Assembly (NCBI RefSeq): GCF_018687715.1
Contig: NC_056765.1
Coordinates: 17,436,894-17,500,893 of the forward strand
Reading direction: 5' to 3'
Source: Carya illinoinensis
Taxonomy: Eukaryota > Streptophyta > Magnoliopsida > Fagales > Juglandaceae
Length of the DNA stretch: 64,000 nt
The position numbers and the translations under genes are program-made. Positions 27,101 through 35,877 of the stretch are shown in pieces; the stretch's first letter is position 1, and each line of letters begins with the position of its first letter. Below the pieces are notes generated by a model. That model had not been told where the DNA came from. It was given only the letters and a program-made list of their open reading frames with translations, and searched no databases.

Positions 27101-30100
27101 GGCTGTGTTTGTTTTGTTCATTTACCTTCCCATGAGCGTCATAAACTATCTGCTCAATCGGTCAAATGTGCTTTTATGGGTTATAGTACTTCGCACAAAG
27201 GTTATGTTTGCTATGATCCATGCTCTAATCGATTTCGCATTTCTCGTCATGTTGTTTTCTTTGAAAATCAGTCATTCTTTTCTTCTCATGTTGAGTCTTT
27301 GCCTGAGATGCCTGTCTTGCCTAATTTTGATGACTTGGTTTCTTCTTCTATTCGCTTCAAACCTGGCCTTGTCTATGAAAGACAACATCCTACTTTGCCC
27401 CTTCCTGAGCCTGATCCGCCATCTGAGCCTGCTCCGACTGCATCTTCTACGGGTGATCCGGACACTATCACAGTTCCTCGTCGTTCGACCAGAGTGTCTC
27501 GTCCGCCTGATCGGTATGGTTTCTCCCATACCTCTCTTCATACTACTTTATCTTCCATTCCTATTCCGTCCGGATATTCTGCGGCCGCTAAACATGATTG
27601 TTGGCGTGGGGCGATGGCTGATGAACTTCAAGCTCTTCAAGATAATCATACATGGGATGTTGTCCCTTGTCCTGCTCAGGTGAAACCTATTGGTTGCAAA
27701 TGGGTTTATTCTATCAAGCTGCGTTCCGATGGGACTCTGGATCGATATAAGGCTCATTTGGTTGCACTTGGCAATAGGCAAGAGTATGGAGTGGACTATG
27801 AGGAGACTTTTGCTCCGGTGGCTAAGATGACTACAGTGCAAACCGTCCTTTCTGTTGCTGCCTCTAAAGGTTGGTCTTTTCATCAAATGGATGTAAAAAA
27901 TGCCTTTCTTCATGGCGACCTTAAAGAAGAGATATACATGACCATTCCACCTGGTTTGTCCTCTTCTTCTCCCTCAGATGTCTGTAAGTTGAAACGCTCG
28001 TTATATGGGTTGAAACAAGCTCCTCGTGCATGGTTTGATAAATTCCGCTCCACTTTGCTTCAATTTTCCTTTAAGCAGAGTCAATATGACTCTTCTTTAT
28101 TTTTCTGCAAAACATCGATTGGAATTGTTCTTCTTCTGGTTTATGTTGATGATATTGTTATTACTGGGACGGATTCTGTCTTGATCACCCAACTGCAGCA
28201 GCATCTTCAAGCCTCATTTCATATGAAGGACCTTGGTCCTCTTACATACTTCTTGGGGTTGGAAGTTCATACTGATCTATCTGGCATTTTTTTGAATCAG
28301 CATAAATATACTCAGGATCTGATTACTTTGGCTGGTCTCCAGGATACTTCTTCTGTGGATACTCCTTTGGAAGTAAACACGAAATATCGTCGGGACGAGG
28401 GTGATCTCCTCTCTGATCCTACTCTGTATCGACAATTAGTGGGGAGCCTGAACTATTTGACTATTACTCGGCCTGATATTTCATTTGCTGTCTAGCAGGT
28501 TAGTCAGTTCATGCAGGCTCCCCGTCATCTACATTTTGCTGCTGTTCGTCGTATTATTCGCTATCTTCGTGGCTCTCCTAGCCGTGGCCTGTTCTTTCCT
28601 ACTGGGACTTCTCTTAATCTTGTGGCTTACAGTGACACTAATTGGGCGGGATGTCCTGATACGCGACGCTCTGTTACAGGCTGGTGCATGTTTCTTGGTG
28701 ACTCCTTGATCTCTTGGAAGAGTAAGAAACAGGATCGTGTTTCCAAATCTTCCACTGAATCTGAATACCGTGCGATGTCTGCTGCTTGCTCTGAGATTCT
28801 TTGGCTTCATGGTCTCCTCGCTGAGCTTGGTTGCGCTCAGTCTGATCCTACTCCTCTCCACACTGACAACACTAGTGCCATTCAAATTGTTGCCAATCCC
28901 GTTTTTCATGAACGCACGAAACACATTGAGGTGGACTGTCATTCCATTCGGGAAGTATTGGACACACACATCATTTCTCTTCCTCATATTTCTACTGACC
29001 TCCAGATTGCTGATGTATTTACTAAGGCCATGACACGACACCGTCATCAGTTTCTTGTGGGCAAATTGATGCTTCTTGACCGACCAGCATCAATTTGAGG
29101 GGGGATGACAGCATGATACGTCTCCACTTGCCTTATTTTCTGTTATGAGTTGTATATATTTACTTCCTTATTTAGATAGCAGACTTTCCATACTTAGACA
29201 GATTTTGTACATAGTCATAGTTTCCTTTCTTGTAAATAGATTTAATTCCTGTAATTTAGCCTTGATTTCAGCCTTGTATCTTGCACACTTGTGCCTATAT
29301 AATGAAAGGAAACCCTCACTCAGGAGATATTGAATCATCTTGACAACAAGTAGCCAAAAGTGGCAACAGAAAGACCTAGGCAGCAGAATGCTATAAGACC
29401 TACCATCTTGATGATCAGTAAATGCAGAAGGCACAGAAACAATTCCATCATTGGTTTTGATCAAGATATACCCAAAAAATGCAGACAAGTAGGTACAATA
29501 TTTCAGATAAAAGCTTTAAGAGAATAGGAATCAGACCCAAAAAATATAAAAATTTAGGCTTTGAAATTTTGGGCATGGATCCACAATAAAGAAGGTCATA
29601 AAAGATCTGAATGACTTGAATGAAGAGAGAAAGAGAGACTGTTTGTGTGCAAGGTGGTTGCTTCCTCCATGTGGGGCTCTGGATGTCAATAGCATGAATT
29701 CAAAACACTGACCCACTGCTATCAAAATCAATCAACCAAGTCAAGAGGAGTGTGGGTTTTAAGATGAGGTGGGAGTGATGCAAGAGATGAAGGGGTCTGG
29801 AGGTCTGTGGTGCAACAGAGACTCAAAGATGATGGGATTGAATCGTGTAGGGTTTCAGTGAAAATAGGATAATCATGTGAGCCGGGTTCTTAATTCATTT
29901 AAACCAACAACTGTTCAACCTTCCAATCAGGTTGCTTAATTTTCAACTCGAACCAACCCAATAAAGCGGCCGACATTATCAGGTCAGATCTGACGGGCAG
30001 ATTGGGCTTACTGTTTTCCTGAACAGCCCTAATGCACTCATACAAACGCCTAGTTCACTTTGATTTCATAAGTAACCAAGCTAGCACACAAACTTTTATC

Positions 30101-30498
30101 ATGAAACGATCTTTCAGCCTTATCATTTTGCACCTCTGCTATTACAATCTGCAGTCAAATTTGTGTGATGGAAATTACAGGGGTCACAATCTACAGACTA
30201 ATATCAAGATAACAAATCTGACTGCTAGGACTCTTATCAAAACTACAGTACTATTTCCAAGGGGCTTCAAAACAACTAGATAAAACAAATATCCACTATA
30301 TCAGATCTGTTATTCAACTTCTTCCACAAAATGATGGAAGTGCCTCGCCCAAAAATAAAATGACACATAAGGGTCACCATGAATAGAGAGGGCAGAAATA
30401 CCATACCAAAGGATAGACTGGAAAAGGAAATTTTTCATATCTGATTAAGTTACATTTTAATCTACCTAGACAGCATGAGAAACTATTAATAGAATTCA

Positions 30499-30538
<40 letters not shown>

Positions 30539-33330
30539 AACATTACTAGAATTACAAAAATATTTTTATGCTCCCAATAAGAGAACCAAGAGAATGCAAG
30601 ATAATAGATGAAGTGGAAGCATGTGCAGAGAACAAGAAGTAAAGAAAAAGTAAACACATTTCCATTTTTTAAGTAAATATGAACCGACCTTATTGATAGA
30701 GATGTTGGATGACTCCCAGTTTAACTTCGTGTTGCAAGAGCAGTACTGCTCCTTTGTTGAATCATCATCAACTCTGCAAAATATATAAGACAAGAAAAGC
30801 AAAAACAAACAGGAAAATAAATCTTTAGACCATACACAGGATTTTTTTTTATATAATCTTTAGACCATACACAGGATTTTTTTTTATATAATCTTTAGAC
30901 CATACACAGGATTTTTTTTATATAAGTAGCATAGAGGAAGATAAACATTATATGACGATCCCAAGCATACAATCTAAGCAAGTTTCTTGCCATGTTGGAA
31001 TGGCCTGAGTCATAATGTCAATATTCTAGACACAGGAAATTATAAACCAGAAGGTTAGGAAGTTTATATATCAGCAAACAATATACAGTTTCTAATTTTT
31101 ACTTTTACCTACTACAAAGTTATATAGTGCCTCTCATTTCAATTCTTTAATCACTTTTGCTTAAGAGTTACATACATGGTGATTGGTCAAATGCATTAAT
31201 TAACTGCAAAAATTACAAGAATATGAGAATATTCACAAAATTATAATAAAAAAGATTGGAATGTATGCAGTTGAAAGGTAGAGAACAACCTATGTGGCAG
31301 GATTTACCAGGTATAATTTGGCGAAAACCTACACTTCGATACCATATACAGCTTCTGATTTACAATTCTAAACAGGTACATAAGACAAGGCTATGAGAGG
31401 GATTCACACATCAAGAAATCATATACATAGTATAATTACATGTACCTAATATAAAAAAGCATTCACCCTCTAGAGTACAATTTCATAATATTGTGCTTAA
31501 CAAGTTTAATGCGTGTTAGTCAACGATATATACCAATGCAGAGTGTAACAATAGCAACAGAGCTAATTCTGAATCCGGACCTCTTAGATGTAGAAATAGC
31601 AAAAGCATGTACACAATGAAGAAATAGTGATTGGCATCATATAATATTTATAGCATAGCGAACTACCACCTATAGAAAAAGTGGATACAGTTAGAGCATT
31701 CTGAATAAATAACCACCTTTGTCTCTTATAACAACTGCCACTTGTCTCAACAAGATTGTTTCTTTCACACCCAAATGGCGATGAAGGGACAGAATCAGCA
31801 ATTGGGCTGCAGATATCTTTACTTGCAATTATTGCAGAAGTATCAGAATCCATATCTACTGCCTTTCTTTTTCTATTTGAAGTTATTAATTCCCAATACT
31901 TTTCCAAATTTCTGTCAAGTGTCTTCTCCTTAAATGCAGAATCTATCAACTTCGTTGTTTGCAGTTTCTCCTCTACAGAGCCATCCACCAGTAAGGACAC
32001 ACTAGTTAAGTCCACAGAAATGTGCCTCTGACTTGGGTGGGACGATCCTACTGCCCTGTTATCTTCTAATATTTCATTTAAGAATTTATGCACATTAGAA
32101 TCTGACCTCACCAAAGCTGTGTCACAAGATCTCCCAACAGATTCTTCTCTCAGTTCCTGCTCTCTCTTTTCACTGCACTTGTCAACTCCATCACCTTCAC
32201 CTCCACAATTACCACTACCTCCCTGGGAGGACTTATCCAGCGTATTCCACTCCTTGTGATGTGCTACAAGACAATCAAAGTGTAAGAATAATCAAGATAA
32301 CTGATTAAACCTTCCCCTCAGAACAATCTATTTGCAAACAACTGGTCTACCATAAGAGAACTAGTATTTGAGAAGTGTTAGGTCTACACACAAAGAAGTT
32401 TACATGTTGATGTGGCTTAATGTAATACTTGGATAAAATTAATTAAAAAAGCTTTACAATCTGATGGATCACATTTAACAACATCCACATGTAAACTTTT
32501 TTGTGTAAGATTGTGTGTGTAGACCAATCATTTCTCCTAGTATTTATAATCACTGCATAAACTAATTGTCCATTCCTACCACAAAAGTTGCAAAGCATTT
32601 TCTCCCACAAAAGAGTATGACTTTACAACACCAAATAACAAAAAAGAAAATTAAAGGAGGGGAAAAAGAAATCTCAATTACCTGCTGCTGTAACTTTCTT
32701 TAATTGTTTTTTAAACAATGCCCTATAAGCACGAGCATCCATTCTCCTATTTTTTGCAGGTTCAGATTTCAAATCCTTTTTTTCATTTTTTTCAATCTCT
32801 TTAGTTTCCAGCGTCAACAGTTTCACACGCTTTTCCTTCTTTTCCTTTTTTTGCTTAATATCTGTTAACCTCAAGCTTTTATCAGATTTTTTTGATCCAG
32901 AAGAACTTGGCCAGGAGATCTTCTTACTCCTCTCAGCCCCTCTCAAAGGACTTGTCATCCCCTTATTCTCAATTCTCTCGGATTTCCTCTTGATTGAAGG
33001 AGGACTTGCCATCCCCTTATTCTCAATTCTCTCAGATCTCCTCTTGATTGAAGGACTTGGTGTCCCCTTATTTTCAATTCTCTCGGATTTCCTCTTAATT
33101 GAAGGAGAAGTTGGCGTCTGCTTATCAAGACGCTCAGATTTTCGAGTACTTTGAGGGCTTGGAATCATCTTGCTCTTCAATGATGATTCTCTAGTAGATC
33201 TTCTCAAACCAGATGTATCTAATGTTGTGGAGCCTGAGGTACTCGATTCTTTGCCAACGCTATGCCTCCCTTTGGAACTGTTACTGTCATTATCCTTAAT
33301 TTTGCAACTAGATTGAGTATCACTTTCCAT
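5276..33330 (-). CDS. MOM1: MOM1-like transcriptional silencing protein, 19 coding exons, 2591 aa
   Basis: Nuclear chromatin protein of the MOM1 family, which maintains transcriptional silencing of transposons and heterochromatin largely independently of DNA methylation level (family knowledge). Exons, high to low: 33330-32682, 32263-31717, 30773-30689, 22744-22599, 22375-22179, 22059-21929, 21267-21016, 18029-17880, 17520-17266, 16501-16361, 16232-15924, 15269-15096, 13819-12904, 12764-12559, 12436-12332, 10446-8485, 8389-7799, 7664-7421, 5991-5276. Every intron is GT-AG, all phases match, and the total of 7776 nt is divisible by 3, which strongly supports an intact gene. Domains: PHD about 466-510, chromodomains about 535-585 and 620-660, SNF2-like 670-1200, coiled coil about 1535-1670, CMM2 about 2255-2350. 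The start is the first ATG after the acceptor at 33339. Arabidopsis MOM1 is shorter and lacks the PHD and chromodomains; this is the long architecture. Exon edges come from reading, not RNA. Confidence 0.9.
6132..6178. repeat. (ACAT)n / (AT)n microsatellite
   Basis: A run of acat units followed by atat in the last MOM1 intron. Confidence 0.85.
7421..8389 (-). other. MOM1: MOM1 CMM2 segment (exons 17-18)
   Basis: Exons 8389-7799 and 7664-7421 end in a conserved helical stretch, about residues 2255-2350, reading across the junction KIHEDT / KLQLKSDCEKEIEEVV and on to KCMDLR. I recognise this as CMM2 (conserved MOM1 motif 2). In Arabidopsis it dimerises as a coiled coil, binds the SUMO-ligase-like PIAL proteins and suffices for much of the silencing role (family knowledge). 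Upstream of it the exon is Gln/Pro-rich and featureless. Confidence 0.85.
9045..9320 (-). repeat. 132-bp in-frame tandem duplication in MOM1 exon 16
   Basis: Two copies plus a partial of a 132-bp (44-codon) unit. The same word (TCTCAGACCC) recurs at 9129 and 9261. Encoded copies share ASVGVxLTGSEN, NGA.SSGDD and GKEHNPDE. A length divisible by 3 keeps the frame. Confidence 0.85.
9370..9660 (-). repeat. 144-bp in-frame tandem duplication in MOM1 exon 16
   Basis: Two copies of a 144-bp (48-codon) unit. The plus-strand word GGGACTATCAAGAGCTGTAA starts at 9493 and 9637. Encoded copies share TALDSPK, DRTVHA and PVPKKA. Separate from the 132-bp duplication next to it. Confidence 0.85.
10502..10559. 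repeat. (GA)n microsatellite
   Basis: About 29 uninterrupted GA units in MOM1 intron 15, some 55 bp from the exon 16 acceptor. A second (GA)n tract lies at 10766-10792. Confidence 0.95.
10827..10870 (+). mobile_element. Stowaway-type MITE end fragment
   Basis: TACTCCCTCCATCCCAA resembles the terminal repeat of Stowaway (Tc1/mariner-type) MITEs. No matching inverted end is found nearby, so this is probably a fragment. Confidence 0.4.
12904..18029 (-). other. MOM1: MOM1 SNF2/helicase-like region, ATPase motifs degenerate (exons 8-13)
   Basis: Exons 18029-17880, 17520-17266, 16501-16361, 16232-15924, 15269-15096 and 13819-12904 align to the two RecA-like lobes of SNF2 ATPases. No GKT-type P-loop is present where motif I is expected; that stretch reads NAVVIDDQERIRK. 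The DEAH box is DECQ (residues 820-823). Lobe 2 begins at CCDHPYIVDPP and contains GKLQLLDMML. This matches the catalytically decayed SNF2 region of known MOM1 proteins, so remodelling by ATP hydrolysis is unlikely. Confidence 0.85.
16658..17113. mobile_element. Harbinger/Tourist-like MITE
   Basis: 456 bp bounded by near-perfect inverted ends GAGCATTCTCATTGG and CCAATGAGGATGCTC (one mismatch), flanked on both sides by TTA (16655-16657 and 17114-17116), the target site of PIF/Harbinger elements. AT-rich interior, no ORF. It lies in MOM1 intron 9. Confidence 0.75.
18267..18569 (+). mobile_element. tRNA-derived SINE
   Basis: A polymerase III-like head with an A-box-like GGTTGGCTCAATTGG (from 18275) and B-box GATTCAAATCC (18395-18405), then a conserved-looking body (ggattttcccctt, gggcctgtgcaccc) and an A-rich tail. 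Imperfect target duplication TTGAGCCTTTAA / TTGATCCTTTAT at 18255-18266 and 18570-18581. A poly-C run (18304-18342) followed by CA repeats has expanded between the boxes. In MOM1 intron 7, opposite to the gene. Confidence 0.7.
18304..18373. repeat. Poly-C and (CA)n tract
   Basis: A C homopolymer with scattered A, then (CA)n, inside the SINE between A and B boxes. Assembly length is unreliable here. Confidence 0.9.
18621..18810. mobile_element. AT-rich MITE-family copy a
   Basis: Begins AGGTTTGGTAAC and ends CACCCCAAACTTAA. The interior has repeated ATCTCATCTCATC, CATTACAACTTT, CAAAATATAAAATTCAACTTT and an AATAATAATATTA core. The same arrangement recurs at 19105, 20499, 35878, 56761, 56942, 57380 and 57581, defining a local repeat family with GTTTGG/CCAAAC ends. 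Confidence 0.65.
18885..18912 (-). mobile_element. 28-bp LINE-tail micro-insertion
   Basis: On the minus strand this is ACTTATCAAAAG plus a run of A. It is flanked by a perfect 14-bp direct repeat AATACTTCACTACA (18871-18884 and 18913-18926). The tail matches that of the LINE at 19989, so it is best read as an extremely 5'-truncated LINE insertion. Confidence 0.7.
19105..19458. mobile_element. AT-rich MITE-family copy b
   Basis: Same internal blocks as copy a (CATTACAACTTTTC, CAAAACATAAAAAACAATTC, AATAATATTA), but longer, ending GTAACCAAAAAGGCC. In MOM1 intron 7. Confidence 0.6.
19989..20381 (-). mobile_element. 5'-truncated L1-type LINE
   Basis: Flanked by a perfect 15-bp target duplication ATGAGCCCAGCTCTT (19974-19988 and 20382-20396). 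The minus strand encodes the end of a LINE ORF2 (IMWCTWLERNARCFED, a zf-RVT-type tail) with a stop at about 20096. It then runs into a 3'UTR and ends CTTGTCAAAAAG. Only the last 393 bp were inserted. Confidence 0.85.
20499..20865. mobile_element. AT-rich MITE-family copy c
   Basis: The clearest copy: ends GGCCTTGTTTGGCAAC and CCCAAACATGCCC, with the shared AT-rich interior. In MOM1 intron 7. Confidence 0.65.
21016..22059 (-). other. MOM1: MOM1 tandem chromodomains (exons 6-7)
   Basis: Exon 6 (22059-21929) encodes FFVKYKGLAHVHNRWV. Exon 7 (21267-21016) encodes EWLVKWRGLNYEHATWE. Both are chromodomain cores of the kind found in CHD-type remodellers, where aromatic cage residues bind methylated histone lysines. 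The two sit side by side ahead of the SNF2-like region, as in CHD/PKL proteins, from which MOM1 is thought to derive. Confidence 0.85.
22179..22744 (-). other. MOM1: MOM1 PHD finger (exons 4-5)
   Basis: Exons 22744-22599 and 22375-22179 encode a Cys4-His-Cys3 PHD finger: CVVC at 466-469, CC at 477-478, C483, H488, C491, C507 and C510. PHD fingers commonly read histone H3 tails. The exon 4 donor must be the GT at 22598 (GTGGGTGA) to give LLCCDGKGC; the GT four bases further on (22594) would shift the frame inside the finger. This is why I ended the exon at 22599. Confidence 0.85.
23689..24261. repeat. Intron 3 tandem duplication, copy A
   Basis: About 573 bp, closely matched in order and direction by copy B (24262-24361 continuing at 29351-29773). 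Both start GTAGATAA.TCTT.TCAGC and end near TGTGGGTTTTAAGAT. Copy A also holds a GA tract (24095-24120) and a G run (24126-24139) that copy B lacks. Confidence 0.8.
24362..24601 (+). repeat. Copia 5' LTR
   Basis: 240 bp. A TATATAATG-like TATA motif occurs about 55 bp before the end. 239/240 identical to the 3' LTR by eye. Confidence 0.95.
25074..25540 (+). pseudogene. Copia gag N-terminal part
   Basis: Starts at ATG 25074 (MSIMSSDSFTVKFTGKNYS). It is a typical copia capsid-like domain (YSAWEF near the start, LWGHIDG, then the later gag helices). The frame is lost near 25540 by an apparent one-base deletion, giving TAA at 25557; the rest of gag continues one frame over. Confidence 0.85.
25541..29098 (+). 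pseudogene. Copia gag zinc knuckles and pol polyprotein, one internal stop
   Basis: Continues gag: zinc knuckles CFSCKEYGHIAAHC and CNYCKKPGHIIKDC near 25770-25865. Then protease (LVDSGASNHM, about 26030), GAG-pre-integrase (WHKRLGHPN), integrase core (SDVWG; PQQNGVAERKNRH), reverse transcriptase (catalytic YVDD near 28141), and RNase H (SDTNWAGCPDTRRSVTG; STESEYRAM). A TAG at 28493-28495 splits RT from RNase H; the frame resumes directly and ends at TGA 29096-29098. Apart from the stop and the frameshift the coding sequence is clean. Confidence 0.9.
29106..29345 (+). repeat. Copia 3' LTR
   Basis: 240 bp, preceded by the polypurine tract. It differs from the 5' LTR only in GAGATATTG versus GAGGTATTG. 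Confidence 0.95.
29351..29773. repeat. Intron 3 tandem duplication, copy B (right part)
   Basis: Continuation of copy B after the copia element; the left part is 24262-24361. Removing the element and one ACAAG restores a continuous second copy next to copy A. Confidence 0.8.
30501..30537. repeat. Poly-A tract
   Basis: About 36 A, flanked by similar words ATTAATAGAATTCAC and ATTACTAGAATTACA. Possibly another retroposon tail with an imperfect target duplication. Confidence 0.7.
30821..30924. repeat. Three copies of a 35-bp tandem repeat
   Basis: Units beginning ATCTTTAGACCATACACAGG start at 30821, 30856 and 30891, each ending in a T run and ATATA. It sits about 50 bp upstream of the MOM1 exon 3 acceptor. 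Confidence 0.9.
31717..32263 (-). other. MOM1: MOM1 coding exon 2: low-complexity linker
   Basis: Residues 217-399. Ser/Asp/Glu-rich and probably disordered, with a basic patch (SNRKRKAVD) that may add to nuclear import. No known domain is visible. It joins exon 1 through a split Ala codon and exon 3 (30773-30689) through a split Arg codon, both in frame. Confidence 0.8.
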
Positions 33331-33338
33331 CCCTTCGG
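32682..33338 (-). other. MOM1: MOM1 coding exon 1: basic N-terminus with short tandem repeats
   Basis: First coding exon, residues 1-216, preceded by an AG acceptor (33340-33339) eight bases upstream of the ATG, so a 5'UTR intron lies upstream. It is rich in Ser, Lys and Arg, with repeated RxSER motifs; a KRKSERIENKG-type unit recurs three times at residues 78-124 (period 17-18 codons). A lysine-rich stretch (KKEKKEKRVKLL) looks like a nuclear localisation signal. The exon ends near RMDARAYRALFKKQ, which I recognise as typical of MOM1-like N-termini. The donor is GTAATT at 32681. Confidence 0.85.
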
Positions 33339-33340
33339 CT

Positions 33341-35568
33341 GTAAATGGTGAACAGGAGAATTAATGGCTACAAATCCATGATTAACATATCCATTGAGTA
33401 TTTTACATTAGTTCACAATTCTGAATAAAAAGAATGCCACAAGATGAATGAGGATCTTCCTCCAACAAGAATATATATCAAGCACACATTCCAATGGATG
33501 CTCAAACAGCCTTCTACATGTCACCATAGAATCAATTACAACATTCTACTAGATTTTGAGATTTGTTTAGAGTTCTAAGGAATATAAGATGTATATGCAT
33601 CATATATCAGCTAATTCAGCACCACTGAATACACCCTCAATGTTTCTTCACAAGTCTGGTCCCATGATGCCTCTCCACAATGTTGCTTCCCAGGACTAGG
33701 GGAAAATGTGCCAAAGGAAGAAGAGCACTCCCAATGGATGCTCTATAATACAATTTTCTTTAAAATATAAAGAAATTCTCTCAAAAGTGTCCTCCAATGG
33801 ATCTTGTATTCCATTTTTTATTTTACATTTTGCGATAGGAACCCACTAGATGTGGAGGGAACTATTCATCATTGTAAACATTTTAAATTAGTTTCTCTCT
33901 CCTGTTGTTGATTTTCTATTGGAGAAAAAGTATTAAAAAGTATAATATTTAAATGATATGAAGAAAAAATTGATAAACCGATGTATGGTATATTGTAAAA
34001 ATTAGTATGTAAAATAGAAAAAATGGGTTTTGGTGATGTATTTTGAGGGATAGGATGAAGGATCCATTGGGAGTGCTCAGCTACATGTATATATTGAGCA
34101 TGCTTTTTTGAATCAAGTGCAAATGCAGGTGTAAAAATATTCTTCTCACGAGAAGAAACTTATAGCAACCTCCAACTTTACATGAGATTAAAAAAGTGGA
34201 AGTAGGTGACTTCTTCTAAGCATATGAATACTTGATGCTACTAGGCATGTGAGAAGACCCCTTCTTTAGAAAATTATTCCATTATTAAGCCATAGTCATA
34301 CCCCAAAGGAAGAACTAGTGTTTAGATCGTCTACCAAAGTTACTCAATCCAGGAAGGGAATTTTGAACAAACCATTTCCAAAATTAGGATAATGACACAG
34401 ACACCTTCAATTACAAGCGTGGGGAAAATGAATGTACAACAAAATGAAATTACCATGCCGAAGATAAAAATGATAGTATTTTTATAAGTGATGATAAAAA
34501 GTCATAAGTCAAAAGAAGCAACTCACACTAAATGACCATGAAGAAAAAGGGCAAAAACAAGTGAATGTTTACCCAGTGATACTATTAGAAACGTCCTGCT
34601 ACTTATAAGAAAAACTATTAGCTTCTATGGCATTAAGTTGGAGAAAGAGTTCACAGACTCCTATTTTTTTTAAAGGAAGTGACAGGAAAAAATATTCATT
34701 TTGAGAACCCCATAATTGAATGTCCTTCTCTTTCTTTGAAGAATACCAGGAGAAAACTAAAATGAAATCATTCTTAATCAATTCCTCAGTCTTTCTTTCA
34801 TTCCATAAGAACCAAATGGAACCTAAAACTTTTGCCAAAGATACCAATAAACATATTCCAGTCTTTTCAGACACCCTTTCCAAAAAAAATTGGACCTAAA
34901 GGCTTTCTAACACATAATGAGAGCAACATTGATTATTCATCAGCTAAAAAATAAAGATCCAAGTTACTGCCTCTAACACCTGAGGAGATACTATCTATGC
35001 TAACCATCTATTATACATTTGTCTACATTTCTTTTTTCTCCAAAAATGAAACTTGTCATCGTCCAGCATAAGCAATCTCTCAACATACCCATAACACTTA
35101 TCGTGCCACTGCAACATCATCATGTTCAGAGGACCAGCTAACAGTAATGGTAAAACCTTATACTGTTGGATCACCTTAATGGAATTTCTAGAGGTACAAC
35201 TCCAAGTTTAAATTATACAGAATTAACTTCAACGTATAGACACGATCACAACCAAACCAACTGATACGTAAAAGAGTACAAAAGGCCAAAACCAAGCATG
35301 CGTCTTTCGCATTCAATAAAAGGCTCAAACTAGATCTCAATCACACAATGTCACAGCTCTGAAACCTGGAAACCCTAATTTATTTCCCACAAACAACAAC
35401 AGGCAAGCAAATCAACATCAATTATTTACCCACATTTTTAATTACACAATCATACAATCATGAAGAATCCAAACAGAAGCCCTAACTACCAAGTAAGAAC
35501 AAATTTCAGTTTGATACAGTTTCATTGCAGAGCACAGGCCTACTTAAGAAATGCGAGAAACTAACCCA
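33341..35568 (-). other. Putative 5'UTR intron of MOM1
   Basis: AT-rich and without coding potential. It holds a MITE-like element with perfect 17-bp inverted ends (33723-34078). No other structure recognised. Confidence 0.4.
33723..34078. mobile_element. MITE with 17-bp perfect terminal inverted repeats
   Basis: Ends GAGCACTCCCAATGGAT and ATCCATTGGGAGTGCTC are exact inverted repeats around 356 bp of AT-rich non-coding DNA. The end sequence resembles the Harbinger-like MITE at 16658, but a target duplication is not clear. Confidence 0.65.
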
Positions 35569-35569
35569 C

Positions 35570-35735
35570 CCGCATAAAAACTTCGGCGTTGAACTAATTT
35601 CCAAGGGGAAAAAAGAGTTGAGAAGCTTTCTTAGAAACTGCTTAGCTAAGCATCTTCATGCAAAACCCACGAAATTTCCCGAGAGAACAACCAGAAAAGG
35701 AAAAAAAAAAAATACGAATGAAAAAGTTGATGCGT
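35570..35735 (-). other. Probable MOM1 5'UTR exon with short upstream ORFs
   Basis: The leader has no long ORF in the sense direction. It contains at least two tiny upstream ORFs: ATG at 35659 (five codons, stop 35644-35642) and ATG at 35575 (four codons then TAG). The donor is not fixed; GTGGGT near 35568 is a candidate. The 2.2-kb intron down to 33341 would then be untranslated. Exon limits are uncertain. Confidence 0.35.
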
Positions 35736-35759
35736 TCTGTGGCGAGTGAATGTATATAA

Positions 35760-35767
35760 TATTTATA
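35760..35767 (-). promoter_or_regulatory. Probable TATA box of the MOM1-like gene
   Basis: On the minus strand TATAAATA lies just upstream of a non-coding leader rich in CT and short ATGs. Transcription would start about 30 bases on, near 35730. The position suits a 5'UTR exon (about 35730-35570) spliced to the acceptor at 33339. Inferred from sequence only. Confidence 0.45.
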
Positions 35768-35877
35768 GTTAGAATTCCGTGTTAGTTTCGGACTTCGGAG
35801 GATGAAGATAATTTGTTTCGTGACTATTTTGACCTTGTATTAAAGGACGAAATTACCCTTAATTAATTATACTTTCC

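Larger units (their letters stand above)
24362..29345 (+). mobile_element. Ty1/copia LTR retrotransposon, nearly complete
   Basis: 4984 bp in MOM1 intron 3, antisense to the gene. LTRs of 240 bp (24362-24601, 29106-29345), TGACA...TGACA, differ at one base (G/A near their ends). 5-bp target duplication ACAAG at 24357-24361 and 29346-29350. A primer-binding-site-like TGGTATCAAGAGC follows the 5' LTR at 24602; a polypurine tract (TTTGAGGGGGGA) precedes the 3' LTR. The gene order PR-INT-RT-RNaseH is of copia type. Two lesions break the ORF: a frameshift near 25540 and a TAG at 28493. Very low LTR divergence means a recent insertion. Confidence 0.95.

Noticed and set aside
24362..29345. Copia element as a currently autonomous element
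   Set aside because: A frameshift in gag near 25540 and a TAG at 28493 interrupt the polyprotein; only mobilisation in trans seems possible unless these are sequencing errors.
5276..33330. MOM1-like locus as a pseudogene because of the many insertions
   Set aside because: All 19 coding exons have GT-AG borders, consistent phases and a total divisible by three with no internal stop; the insertions are all intronic.
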